Source: Rheinheimera sp.
GTDB taxonomy: Bacteria; Pseudomonadota; Gammaproteobacteria; Enterobacterales; Alteromonadaceae
Direction of reading: 5' to 3'
DNA length: 64,000 nt
Assembly: GCA_003543135.1 (NCBI GenBank)
Contig: DPJG01000032.1
Span: forward strand, 331,460 to 395,459
The notes below the pieces were generated by a model that saw nothing but the letters and a program-made list of their open reading frames with translations, did no database searches and had not been told where the DNA came from. This document shows, piece by piece, positions 7,879 through 16,184 of the stretch; position 1 is the stretch's first letter; every line of letters begins with the position of its first letter. The translations under genes were made by a program, and so were the position numbers.

Positions 7879-9771
7879 GTGCGCCAATCATTATTAGCCC
7901 TGAGTATTGCTGCCTTATTGGCAGGTTGTAACCCGGCTTCACAGGCTCCGGAACAAACCACATCACAACCAGCTGCGCCTCAGGCTGCAGCTCCTGCTGT
8001 AGTCGCAGAACAAAATGAAACTGAACGCTTAAACAAATGGTTTGAAGCCAAATACGAAGAGCAGCTGCAAATGAGCCCGTTACAGCTGACTTTCCTTGGT
8101 CGCAAAGAAAAAAATGACCAGATTGATGAGATGACCGAAGAAGCCGAAGACAAACAACTGGCCTGGCTGGCGGCATCTGTGGCTGAGCTTAAAGCGCAGT
8201 TTGATTATGAGAAGTTAGAGCCAGAAGCCAAAACTTCGTACGATTTGTGGATTTATCAATACGAGCAGGAAGCTGAAGCGGCCAAATTCCGCGGTAACCG
8301 TTATGTGTTTAACCAGATGCAAGGTGTGCATGCCTTGCTGCCGCAGCTGCTGATGAACTTCCATAAAGTAGATGATGTAAAAGACATGGAAGCCTACGTA
8401 AAACGTATTGGTGGAGTGGCCAAAGCCATTGCTGATTTACAGCAAAGGGCGGAAAAAGCCGCAGCTGCCGGTGTACGGCCACCCCGTTTTGCTTATGAAG
8501 GTGTGATTGAGCAGGTGAATAATTTGCTGACTGGCGCTCCTTTTACCGAGTCGGATAAAGACGCACCGCTGTGGTCTGATGTTAAAACCAAAGTTGATGC
8601 GCTGGTAAAAGCTGACAAGCTGGATGACAAAGCAGCACAACAGCTATTGGCTGATGCAAAAACTGCATTAACCAGCCAGTTCCAGCCGGCCTATCAGTCG
8701 CTGCTGGGCTTTTTAACCAGCGAGCTGGATAAAGCCGACAAAATTGCCACCGGCGTGGCCAAGCTGCCAGATGGTGTGGCTTATTACAATCTGCGGTTAA
8801 AACAATCCACTACTACAGCCTTAACTGCTGAGCAAATTCACCAGATTGGTTTAAATGAAGTAGAGCGTTTAACCAAAGAGATGATCGCTATTAAGGACAA
8901 AGTAGGTTTTAAAGGCGAATTATCTGAGTTTTTTAAATTTATTAAAACCGATGCGCGCTTTTTCTACCCGGATACCGATGAAGGCCGCAATGCTTATTTA
9001 AAAGATTCAGAAGCTTATTTAGATTACATCAATAAAAAACTGCCTGAGTATTTTGGCATTCTGCCAAAAGCGCCGCTGGTGGTAAAAAGGGTCGAGGCCT
9101 TCCGTGAACAGCCGGGCGCAGCGCAGCATTATTACCCTGGCACACCGGACGGTTCACGCCCTGGTATTTATTACGCGCATTTGTCAGATATGAAAGCCAT
9201 GCCAAAAAATGAAATGGAAGCCATTGCTTACCATGAAGGCAACCCGGGCCACCATATGCAAATTTCGATAGCGCAGGAATTAAAGTCGGTACCAACCTTC
9301 CGTACTCAGGCCGGTTTTACCGCTTATTCTGAAGGCTGGGCGCTGTATACTGAGCTATTAGCCAAAGAAATGGGCGCCTATAAAGACGATTATTCTGACT
9401 TTGGCCGCTTAATTACCGAAATGTGGCGTGCAGTGCGTTTAGTGGTGGATACCGGCCTGCACTCTAAAGGCTGGACTGAACAGGAAGCTATTGATTATTT
9501 CAAAGCCAAAACACCGGTGGCCGAAGGTGCAGTGGTGTCTGAAGTGCGCCGTTATATTGTATGGCCAGGTCAGGCGACCGCCTACAAAATTGGCATGCTG
9601 AAGATTCTGGAACTGCGGGAAAAAGCCAAAACTGAGCTGGGTGACAAGTTTGATATCCGCGCTTTTCACGATACCGTATTAGGTGGCGGTGCATTGCCAC
9701 TGGACGTGCTGGAAAAACGGGTGAATAACTGGGTTGCTTCAGTAAAAGCACAGCCGGTTGCGGCGGGTTGA
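7879..9771 (+). CDS. DUF885 family lipoprotein, metallopeptidase-like
   Basis: A complete 630-residue DUF885 protein. The N-terminus is a lipoprotein signal with lipobox LLAGC (Cys near residue 16), followed by a Pro/Ala/Gln-rich linker, so it is probably anchored to the outer membrane facing the periplasm. The family signature HEGNPGHH lies near residue 455, and SEGWALY and VWPGQA follow. DUF885 proteins are predicted zinc hydrolases that cleave peptides or related bonds; the substrate is not shown. GTG 7879 is chosen because it begins the signal peptide and AAAGGA lies just upstream. It is a close paralogue of the truncated gene at 1-957, separated from it by about 7 kb. A terminator follows at 9862. 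Confidence 0.92.
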   Translation: MRQSLLALSIAALLAGCNPASQAPEQTTSQPAAPQAAAPAVVAEQNETERLNKWFEAKYEEQLQMSPLQLTFLGRKEKNDQIDEMTEEAEDKQLAWLAASVAELKAQFDYEKLEPEAKTSYDLWIYQYEQEAEAAKFRGNRYVFNQMQGVHALLPQLLMNFHKVDDVKDMEAYVKRIGGVAKAIADLQQRAEKAAAAGVRPPRFAYEGVIEQVNNLLTGAPFTESDKDAPLWSDVKTKVDALVKADKLDDKAAQQLLADAKTALTSQFQPAYQSLLGFLTSELDKADKIATGVAKLPDGVAYYNLRLKQSTTTALTAEQIHQIGLNEVERLTKEMIAIKDKVGFKGELSEFFKFIKTDARFFYPDTDEGRNAYLKDSEAYLDYINKKLPEYFGILPKAPLVVKRVEAFREQPGAAQHYYPGTPDGSRPGIYYAHLSDMKAMPKNEMEAIAYHEGNPGHHMQISIAQELKSVPTFRTQAGFTAYSEGWALYTELLAKEMGAYKDDYSDFGRLITEMWRAVRLVVDTGLHSKGWTEQEAIDYFKAKTPVAEGAVVSEVRRYIVWPGQATAYKIGMLKILELREKAKTELGDKFDIRAFHDTVLGGGALPLDVLEKRVNNWVASVKAQPVAAG

Positions 9772-9861
9772 TCTGCTGTTGATTGCCCTGGCGCTGTATT
9801 GGCTTCACCGCTTTGATTGGTTCTGAAGCCATCTTATTTTTAGTTTGGGCTTGTTGTGAGG

Positions 9862-9894
9862 AAGGCGTATTGGCTTAGGCGGTACGCCTTTTTT
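9862..9894 (+). terminator. Rho-independent terminator after the DUF885 lipoprotein
   Basis: AAGGCGTA (9862-9869) pairs perfectly with TACGCCTT (9883-9890), and the stem runs into a T tract. Confidence 0.8.
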
Positions 9895-9960
9895 ATTGCC
9901 TTTATAGGCATGACAGTGCTTGATGTTTAGCTTGCAGCTAAGGTTGCAGTGTAAGCTGGG

Positions 9961-10130
9961 AATCACCCCGGGGACCGCTCGAAAGCCCACTGTTTTAACT
10001 CGCTTTTGAGGCGCCGCCCGCTTTTTTAAAACCACGGGGCGGCAAGTGCTACCGTCGCTCGCCTCAAAGTTGTCGGCTTAAAACCTCAAAGCCGGCCAAT
10101 CGCTCAACGGGGAGGAAACGAGCTGGTCTG
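9961..10130. repeat. Structured intergenic repeat, copy A
   Basis: The stretch carries nested inverted repeats: an outer pair (10003-10013 with 10060-10069, core GAGGCG/CGCCTC) enclosing GCCGCCC (10013-10019) with GGGCGGC (10037-10043). Its left end shares GACC and TCGAAAGCCC with the right end of the window (63968-63992), suggesting two copies of one dispersed element seen from different ends. No coding potential was seen. Confidence 0.5.
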
Positions 10131-10353
10131 ACGATTTAGTTTTTCTCCTTTATACAACCGGAACAACGGCGCTGGCTTTTCCAGTTGTAAGTGATTTGTT
10201 GCAATTTAACTATGCGGCTTTATCCACGCTTTCACGCTAACCAAAAATCGCAGCTGTTATAACTACTTGTTGTAAATTATATTTCTGTGTAACTTCAGCA
10301 TATTGTTTAAAAAAAGAAGGTATGAACCATGATTTAAAGCGTGGTTTACCCTT

Positions 10354-10635
10354 TTGATTAAGTTGTTATGTGTTGCGATGATTCTAAGAACATTTATAAG
10401 TTTGGCTGTAATGGTATTTAGCTTCATTTGCTTTGAGCATTTGATTAGTGAATGGTACATAGCGTTGCATATGGAAAAAGTAGGCGCGCCCGACAGAGAG
10501 GCACTTTCTGAAGATTATGGGCTCGGACTGGTTGGGTTATTAATAATTGTGCCATGCAGTTTTATACTGTCAGTGATGACGGCCAAATTAACGTGGAGTT
10601 GGCTAGGCCGCAGAGATAAAAGTAAAAACACATAA
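10354..10635 (+). CDS. Small membrane protein of unknown function
   Basis: I do not recognise this 93-residue protein. It has two hydrophobic segments (about residues 8-28 and 55-75) and a basic C-terminus, consistent with a two-helix inner-membrane protein. The start is weak: TTG 10354 has no good ribosome-binding site, and ATG 10378 would start eight residues later. Just upstream, ATG 10322 follows AGAAGG but stops after 11 codons, with its TGA overlapping the TTG; this could be a leader peptide or a frameshifted true start. It sits in an accessory-looking patch next to an attC-like palindrome. Confidence 0.5.
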   Translation: MIKLLCVAMILRTFISLAVMVFSFICFEHLISEWYIALHMEKVGAPDREALSEDYGLGLVGLLIIVPCSFILSVMTAKLTWSWLGRRDKSKNT

Positions 10636-10728
10636 CAAACAAATTTTATCGCCAGCAAAACATGCTGGCTGCGACGGCAAAACGCATGCGCGTTTTCCCG
10701 CGCTAAATTTGGTAGTGAGGTGCTTAGG
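10632..10728 (+). other. attC-like imperfect palindrome between two orphan genes
   Basis: Directly after the 10635 stop lies CATAACAAAC, then two hairpins, GCCAGCA/TGCTGGC (10651-10669) and AAAACGC/GCGTTTT (10679-10696), then AAATTTGG and a degenerate GCTTAGG end. The arrangement, a core-like motif at the stop codon followed by about 90 bases of imperfect palindrome, resembles integron attC sites. The right core deviates from GTTRRRY, so a decayed site or chance similarity is possible. Confidence 0.35.
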
Positions 10729-10742
10729 GGGACAGAGAAATA

Positions 10743-11384
10743 ATGATGAGTAAGCGATACATTCCAATCCTCGCGCTTCTGTTATCTGTGCCTTTCTGGT
10801 TCCTTGCCGCTTTGAACTACCCAGGCGGCACGAGCTGGGATACGACCACCCATGGTTTCAGCCTCGCAAGCAATTACGTTTCGTCATTGTTTCAGCCGCT
10901 TGCTTTAAACGGCATGGTTAACACCGCGCGATTCTTCGCATTTATTGCAATGTTGCTCTACGCCGCCGGCGTCAGCGTAATGTTCTGGGTCATATCCTCT
11001 TCGTATCCGAAGTCTGCCGCCAGTAAGACGGTGCAGATATTTGGGGTTGGCTCGATGGTCTATACATTCATTGCAGTTACGACGCCAATGCACAATTTGT
11101 TGGTTGTCATCGCGGCTATATTCTTAGCTGTCGCGTGTGCTGGCATGTTAGTGCTACTTCATCAAGATAGTAAACATAAGCTGTTATTATTTGGCATCTT
11201 CAATTTGCTTTTACTGGCAGTACTTTCAGCAACGACTAAAGGCAATTTGCTCGTCGGGATTGGTCCCGCTTGTGAGTGGATACTTTTTCTATGCGGCGCT
11301 TTGTGGGTCATGCTCGTGTACTTTGGCGCAACAGCACCTCACGCTTCAGCCAGGCGGACGCGCGAAAATCCGCGCGCCACTTAA
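10743..11384 (+). CDS. Six-helix membrane protein of unknown function, DUF998-like
   Basis: A 213-residue integral membrane protein with about six hydrophobic helices and no soluble domain. The overall pattern (an extracellular ALNYPGGTSWD loop, evenly spaced helices, a basic C-terminus) resembles DUF998-type proteins, but I cannot confirm the family. A purine-rich AGGGGGACAGAG precedes the ATG. The stop codon lies inside ACTTAAC, an integron R''-type core, and GTTAAAG follows seven bases later. It is bounded by the attC-like palindrome upstream and two terminators downstream, so it may have arrived as a mobile cassette. Confidence 0.65.
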   Translation: MMSKRYIPILALLLSVPFWFLAALNYPGGTSWDTTTHGFSLASNYVSSLFQPLALNGMVNTARFFAFIAMLLYAAGVSVMFWVISSSYPKSAASKTVQIFGVGSMVYTFIAVTTPMHNLLVVIAAIFLAVACAGMLVLLHQDSKHKLLLFGIFNLLLLAVLSATTKGNLLVGIGPACEWILFLCGALWVMLVYFGATAPHASARRTRENPRAT

Positions 11385-11428
11385 CTCAAGCGTTAAAGTC
11401 CGTCATTCCTACACCTTTGTCCAAAATA

Positions 11429-11480
11429 AAAACCGGCCGCAGGCGGGGCTTTCCCTGGCTTTGCCTGTGGCCGGTTTTGT
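11429..11480 (+). terminator. Strong terminator after the six-helix protein gene
   Basis: A 16-bp stem, AAAACCGGCCGCAGGC (11429-11444) with GCCTGTGGCCGGTTTT (11463-11478), with one G-U pair. It is flanked by A and T runs and could act in both directions. Confidence 0.8.
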
Positions 11481-11500
11481 TTGCGCTTGATGGACAATTA

Positions 11501-11529
11501 AAAACCACCTTCTGGTCGGTGGTTTTTTT
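11501..11529. terminator. Second terminator between convergent genes
   Basis: AAAACCACC (11501-11509) pairs with GGTGGTTTT (11518-11526), with T and A runs on the two sides. It probably terminates the minus-strand TonB-dependent receptor gene and backs up the plus-strand one. Confidence 0.8.
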
Positions 11530-11581
11530 AGTTATCAGCTTTGTTGCCGGGAGTTTGCCGCAAAGCTGATTTTTTTACCCT

Positions 11582-14557
11582 TTAGAACGAATACCTGACC
11601 ACCAGTGAGGCGGTGCGGGCGTCCTGCAACTCGGTGGCGATGTTCCAGTCCGGGTTGGCGGCGAAGCTGCCGTCTTTGTTGGTAATTTGTGCCACTTCGT
11701 TAACTCTGATTGGGGTGTCGAAGTTAAACAGGTTGTAAATGGTGCCTTTTACTGTTAGATCGCCGCCTTTAATGGTGGTGGCGTAGGTGACAGAGAAATC
11801 CAGTTCATATAACCAGTCAAGGCGGCCAGCACTGCCCCTTGGCGCCGGAGTGCCGTCCCAGTCGTAGAATGACGCTTCGTCATACCATTGGCTGGCACAC
11901 CAGTCGGCCCATAAACCGCTTTCACAGGTATCTACCCCTGTTGGGTGAATACTAAACTTGTTGCGTGGTTGACCTGAGGTGGCGCGAGCCACTAAACCCA
12001 TGCTCCAGTCGTCATTCAGCTGATACACACCACTGAGTTTCAGTGCATGACGACGGTCGTTGGGCAGGTTACCGGCGGCGTGGTCCATTAAGTCGGCGTA
12101 GTCATATGAGGTGGTCCAGCCCGGATCGGCCTGGCCATTGTCGGAACGCACCAAACCTTCAGTCATGCCCCAGCTGTGTGACCAGACGTAAGATGCAAAC
12201 ACCGTCAGATCATCAGTTGGCCGGCCTTCGAGGGTAAATTCCCAGGCCAGGTAACGGCGTTTTGGAATGGGCAGTTTTAAATCGTCAGCGCTCAGTTCAA
12301 CCCGCTCTTTGTTGCCGTCTTTGTCAAAGTCATACAAAAACACCACGTCTTTGCCCGGGTTAATCAGGGTGTAAAAATAACTTTCTTTGCTTTTGTTATT
12401 CACATTATTTTGTTTGAGCCACTGCGCCACCACAGGGCCTAAATCAGAGTCTTCAATGGATTGTTTTAAATCGCGGTATACAAAACGCACGCCGCCTTTG
12501 AGCCTGTCGCCCAACTGCTGCTCATAACCTAAAGTCCACTCGTCTGAATACATTGGGCCCAGGTTATTGGATGCAATACGTTCAACATCCACTTCGCCAC
12601 TTTGTACTGTGTCGGTGGCCACCAGAGCGCCCAGTTCAGGTGAACCGTCGGCTTTAAGTTTGAGCGTGCCATCGGCGTTTAATGCGCCTGGCTGAAAGTA
12701 AAAATGCACATCTTTTTGGCCGCTGGCCTGTTTGATATTCATATTGGCGGCAATAGGCTGGAAATAACGGCCTGCGGTGGCAAAAACTTTCTGCTCACCA
12801 TCGCCCACCGGGTCCCAAATCAGCTGTAATCTTGGTGCCAGCTGGTTTTCCAGTTTGGCATAGGTTTGGCCAGTGCTGGCGGTGTTTTCAAAGTTGCTGT
12901 ATCTCAGGCCAGCATTGAGTGTCAGGCCATCGTTGATTTGCCAGCTGTCCTGAATATACAAAGCTCTGGAATTCACTTCGGTTTCACCACCGGTGTCGCG
13001 CTGGCGCTGCTGAATATAAGTGCCTTTTGGCAGGCCAATGCGTGCAATAGCAGAGTAAGTGCGGTATTCCCACCAGCCGCGGGCATTACCCACGCCGTTC
13101 TGAAATTCCAGGTAATCTACACTCAGCTCTTCGCTGTCGATACCGGCCTGTAGGGTATGGTTATCAAGCTGATAAGTGACGTCAAAACGCAGTTGGTCGC
13201 GCTGATAATCTTCGCTGATCAGGTTACTGGTACTCCAGTTGCCGTATCTTTCGCCGTTTAGGTTGACATAGTCCCAGATGCCGGGCAGGGCGTTGGTTGG
13301 TACTGTGGCGCGACTATCTTCGACCCGGCCTATGGTTGCAGCAACAGATAAGTCATCCGTTAAAAAGCCCTGATAGCGTGCAGAATACATATTGCCGCCT
13401 GAGGAGCGGGCTGTGGTGCCTGTGTTATTGCCGATGCCGGCGTCTTTGCTCCAGGCAAATTCACGGTAGGTTTCATCGGCACTGTTATCAAGGGCGGTCA
13501 ATGTCAGGCTGTGATCGTCCGTCAGATACCAGTCCAGGTTTACAAACCAGCGGTTTTCATCTTTGGTGTAGTCGGTAAATAAAGTACCGGCCGAATTAGC
13601 ATATTCGTTGTTGGATTCGCGCGGGTTAAACAGGGCGTAGAAAAACATTTTGTCTTCCAATAATGGACCACTGACCCAAATATTGGCTTCCTGAAACTGG
13701 TTGCTGCTGTCTTGGTTATTGATCGACATGGCGCCATTGGGTTTATACACCGTTTGGTGCGGGCTGTGCAGGCTGGCCGGGTCGTAACGCAGTTCAGCAC
13801 CGTATTGCAGATCGTTTGTGCCTGAACGCGACACCGCATTGACCACTCCACCGATAAAACGGTCATATTCTGCGGAAATACCACCGGTTTTTACCTGAGT
13901 TTGCGCAATGGCTTCCCATGGCAGGTTAATAGAACCAATGCCGGTGCGCAGCCCACTGATATTCATACCATTTAAGAAATAGCCGTTTTCGGCAGACGAA
14001 GCACCGCCAAAGCTGGAGGCGTCAAACTGAGCGCTGCGGGCAACACCTGGTGTTAACAAAGCAATATTTTCAAAACCAGTGTTCACCGGCATTAAATCTA
14101 AGGTGTCGGCGTCTATGGTAAGACCGGCGGTTGAGTCGCTGGTATCAATCTGGCGCATGACGCTTCCTGCCACTGCAATACGTTCAATATCAGCACCACC
14201 TTGTTTTAACACCGGTGTATACACCAGGCTCTGGCCCAGGCTGATGTTAATTTGCTCCATGGCAACAGGTGCCTGGCCTGGCTCGCTGACCAGCACCTGA
14301 TAACGGCCAACCGGCAAACCACGCAGCACATATTCACCTTTAGCGTTGGTTTGCACTGAACGGGTAAAACCCTGCTCCAGATGTTTGACTGTGACAGTAG
14401 CCTGAGCCAGTTGCTGACCTGATGCTGTGGTGACCACACCTTTTAACAAACCGCTGGTGTTGTCCTGCGCCTGAGCCGGCACTGTATGCAACGCAAAAGC
14501 TAAGGCGCTTGCCAGAACAGACAAGCGTAAGTTGTTGATATTGCGACTGTGTTTCAC
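11582..14557 (-). CDS. TonB-dependent receptor with carboxypeptidase-regulatory-like domain
   Basis: A 991-residue outer-membrane receptor. Order: signal peptide to about residue 30 (ending AQAQ), a carboxypeptidase-regulatory-like beta-sandwich (about 37-115, with GEYVLRGLPVGRYQV), a plug domain (about 125-240, with YFLNGMNISG), and a 22-strand barrel ending in SLVVRYSF with the terminal Phe expected of outer-membrane proteins. This Oar-like architecture imports oligomeric substrates using TonB energy; the substrate cannot be read from the sequence. The start is GTG 14557 with AAGGAT six bases upstream. An exact 10-bp direct repeat lies just upstream. The gene is monocistronic. Confidence 0.93.
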   Translation of the reverse strand: MKHSRNINNLRLSVLASALAFALHTVPAQAQDNTSGLLKGVVTTASGQQLAQATVTVKHLEQGFTRSVQTNAKGEYVLRGLPVGRYQVLVSEPGQAPVAMEQINISLGQSLVYTPVLKQGGADIERIAVAGSVMRQIDTSDSTAGLTIDADTLDLMPVNTGFENIALLTPGVARSAQFDASSFGGASSAENGYFLNGMNISGLRTGIGSINLPWEAIAQTQVKTGGISAEYDRFIGGVVNAVSRSGTNDLQYGAELRYDPASLHSPHQTVYKPNGAMSINNQDSSNQFQEANIWVSGPLLEDKMFFYALFNPRESNNEYANSAGTLFTDYTKDENRWFVNLDWYLTDDHSLTLTALDNSADETYREFAWSKDAGIGNNTGTTARSSGGNMYSARYQGFLTDDLSVAATIGRVEDSRATVPTNALPGIWDYVNLNGERYGNWSTSNLISEDYQRDQLRFDVTYQLDNHTLQAGIDSEELSVDYLEFQNGVGNARGWWEYRTYSAIARIGLPKGTYIQQRQRDTGGETEVNSRALYIQDSWQINDGLTLNAGLRYSNFENTASTGQTYAKLENQLAPRLQLIWDPVGDGEQKVFATAGRYFQPIAANMNIKQASGQKDVHFYFQPGALNADGTLKLKADGSPELGALVATDTVQSGEVDVERIASNNLGPMYSDEWTLGYEQQLGDRLKGGVRFVYRDLKQSIEDSDLGPVVAQWLKQNNVNNKSKESYFYTLINPGKDVVFLYDFDKDGNKERVELSADDLKLPIPKRRYLAWEFTLEGRPTDDLTVFASYVWSHSWGMTEGLVRSDNGQADPGWTTSYDYADLMDHAAGNLPNDRRHALKLSGVYQLNDDWSMGLVARATSGQPRNKFSIHPTGVDTCESGLWADWCASQWYDEASFYDWDGTPAPRGSAGRLDWLYELDFSVTYATTIKGGDLTVKGTIYNLFNFDTPIRVNEVAQITNKDGSFAANPDWNIATELQDARTASLVVRYSF

Positions 14558-15071
14558 TTTTAATCCTTATTATATTGTATTAAATATATTGTATACCATT
14601 TAAGGTAATCAGCATCCTAGATTAAAAAAGCGTCAGTTGTAAAGGGTTTGTGGTGTTAGTTGCTGCTGGTGTTATATTTTTATGGTCATTTTTGGCAGGT
14701 TTTAGGGGCTGGGCTTTTGCGGCATTTAAAAAAAACACTCAGTAAATATATTTAAATCATCGTGTTATTGAGTTTTTGCCGGTCGCTTGTGATTGAGGTT
14801 AATGAGGTTGTGCGGAGGCTTTGATCGGACCAGTATGTTATGACGGCTTAAGTTATGACAGGTAAGCGTGATGGGATGAGCATCACCTTGTGGCGGCACC
14901 AGTACCGCGGCCTGACTTAAAATCACCCCTTGTGCCGCTTCTGTGATGCAGTCGCAATCAATAACAAGTCATGTCGCCGCGGATGCCATGTAATAAAGTT
15001 TGTACCATCAGTGTTGTGCTTTGCACCCGTTGATGCAGCACATTTGGGCACACTACATGGCAGTTGCGGCG
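14558..15071. other. Intergenic region upstream of the TonB-dependent receptor
   Basis: These 514 bases contain the receptor promoter at the left end (AT-rich, with two TATATTGTAT repeats) and otherwise no feature I can support. Open frames near 14930-15210 on the plus strand lie mainly opposite the lipoprotein gene. Confidence 0.55.
14571..14594 (-). promoter_or_regulatory. Direct repeat, candidate operator/promoter of the receptor gene
   Basis: TATATTGTAT occurs exactly at 14571-14580 and 14585-14594, 14 to 37 bases upstream of the receptor start. The position suits a promoter or transcriptional-regulator site; no regulator is identified. Confidence 0.35.
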
Positions 15072-15887
15072 TTATTTGGGGCAGGCAGGGTATTGCTGCA
15101 GGGTTGCGGATGCCTGTTGTCGCAGCATCTGCTGAGTTGTGGCTGTTACTGCAATATTGGCGATATAGGGCAATTGATCGGCGGGCGAGTTTGTGATCAC
15201 CTCATATAACACCAGGGCACTTAACATAGCACCTTGCAGATTGGCGTGATTACCATCAGGTTCATGCAGCTGGATGTCGGGTTGCCCTATTATAAATTGT
15301 TCCCAGGCATAAGGGATGGGAGCAAGGCAAGAGGGATGTTGTTGCTGTACTTTTTTGAGGATGCTGTAAATTTGGAGGCCTTCAGCCAAGTTACCCATTT
15401 GGGCATGCTCAGGATAAAGCACCGGGGTTGTTTGTTTGGTTTTGGCCAATTCAACCCAGGCGGCGGTTAGATCGGTTGGGTAATCGTAAAGGCCGGACGT
15501 CGAATATTTTTGTCCCTGCAAAATCAGATGAGTCCATTTGCCATTCTCAACTAAATTCCGGCTCTCAGCTTGATAATAACGTTCGTCAAGGTAACTGCCG
15601 CCCGGGGCTGTCAACACAGTCACCTGGCTGGCAGGTTTACCTGCTCGAATCAGTTGTGTAAGCAATTGGGAAAAGTTATGGCTGCGCATATGGCTGTTAC
15701 CAAATAACAAAACCTGATAATGCTGTTGCTGGCTGTTGTCGGGCAGAGGTAAAGGTGTTGGCAGGGTGGCAGTGGGTGGTGTGACTTCCGGTACTGCCTG
15801 GGTTGTGCTGTTGTCACCGCCACAAGCCGTGAGTGTTAGCAATACGCCGGACAATAACCCTATGTAACTTATTCTATTTCGTCGCAT
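15072..15887 (-). CDS. SGNH-hydrolase-like lipoprotein
   Basis: A 271-residue lipoprotein: the signal ends at LTACGG (Cys near residue 22), followed by a Pro/Thr-rich linker. The folded part begins QVLLFGNSHMRSHNF, an SGNH block-I-like GNSH with the candidate Ser nucleophile, and ends with the block-V-like DGNHAN carrying an Asp-x-x-His pair. This supports an esterase/acylhydrolase-like fold acting in the periplasm or at the outer membrane; the substrate is unknown. I start at ATG 15887, with AAAGGA eight bases upstream, rather than 36 codons earlier. It shares its upstream region with the divergent diguanylate cyclase gene. Confidence 0.78.
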   Translation of the reverse strand: MRRNRISYIGLLSGVLLTLTACGGDNSTTQAVPEVTPPTATLPTPLPLPDNSQQQHYQVLLFGNSHMRSHNFSQLLTQLIRAGKPASQVTVLTAPGGSYLDERYYQAESRNLVENGKWTHLILQGQKYSTSGLYDYPTDLTAAWVELAKTKQTTPVLYPEHAQMGNLAEGLQIYSILKKVQQQHPSCLAPIPYAWEQFIIGQPDIQLHEPDGNHANLQGAMLSALVLYEVITNSPADQLPYIANIAVTATTQQMLRQQASATLQQYPACPK

Positions 15888-16184
15888 AAACAATCCTTTG
15901 TTGTAAAGCTTTCTGTTGTCGTAGTATCGGCAAAAGCGGCAACCTTTGAGTAACAATAACCCCGGATCTGATTTGATGAAACCTTTTTGTGACACAGTTT
16001 TGTTACTTCATAGTCAAATAGTACTTTTTATCACCAGGACTGCAGCTGAAAAGCTGCATGCATTTGACAGATTTAGTTGACACAGCTTCGAAATTGACGA
16101 TGCTTAAAGGATTGCATCTGAAACAGAACCAGGATTGTTGCGTTGACAGAGCCCGCAGTATCACGACCGAGGACAATAAGCACT

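Larger units (their letters stand above)
9772..10353. other. Intergenic region with terminator and an interspersed structured repeat
   Basis: These 582 bases contain the DUF885 terminator (9862-9894), a strongly structured stretch rich in inverted repeats (about 9960-10130, listed separately), and an AT-rich right part with an 11-codon mini-frame (10322-10357) that has a fair ribosome-binding site and stops at the start of the next gene. I see no full-size gene. Confidence 0.55.
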
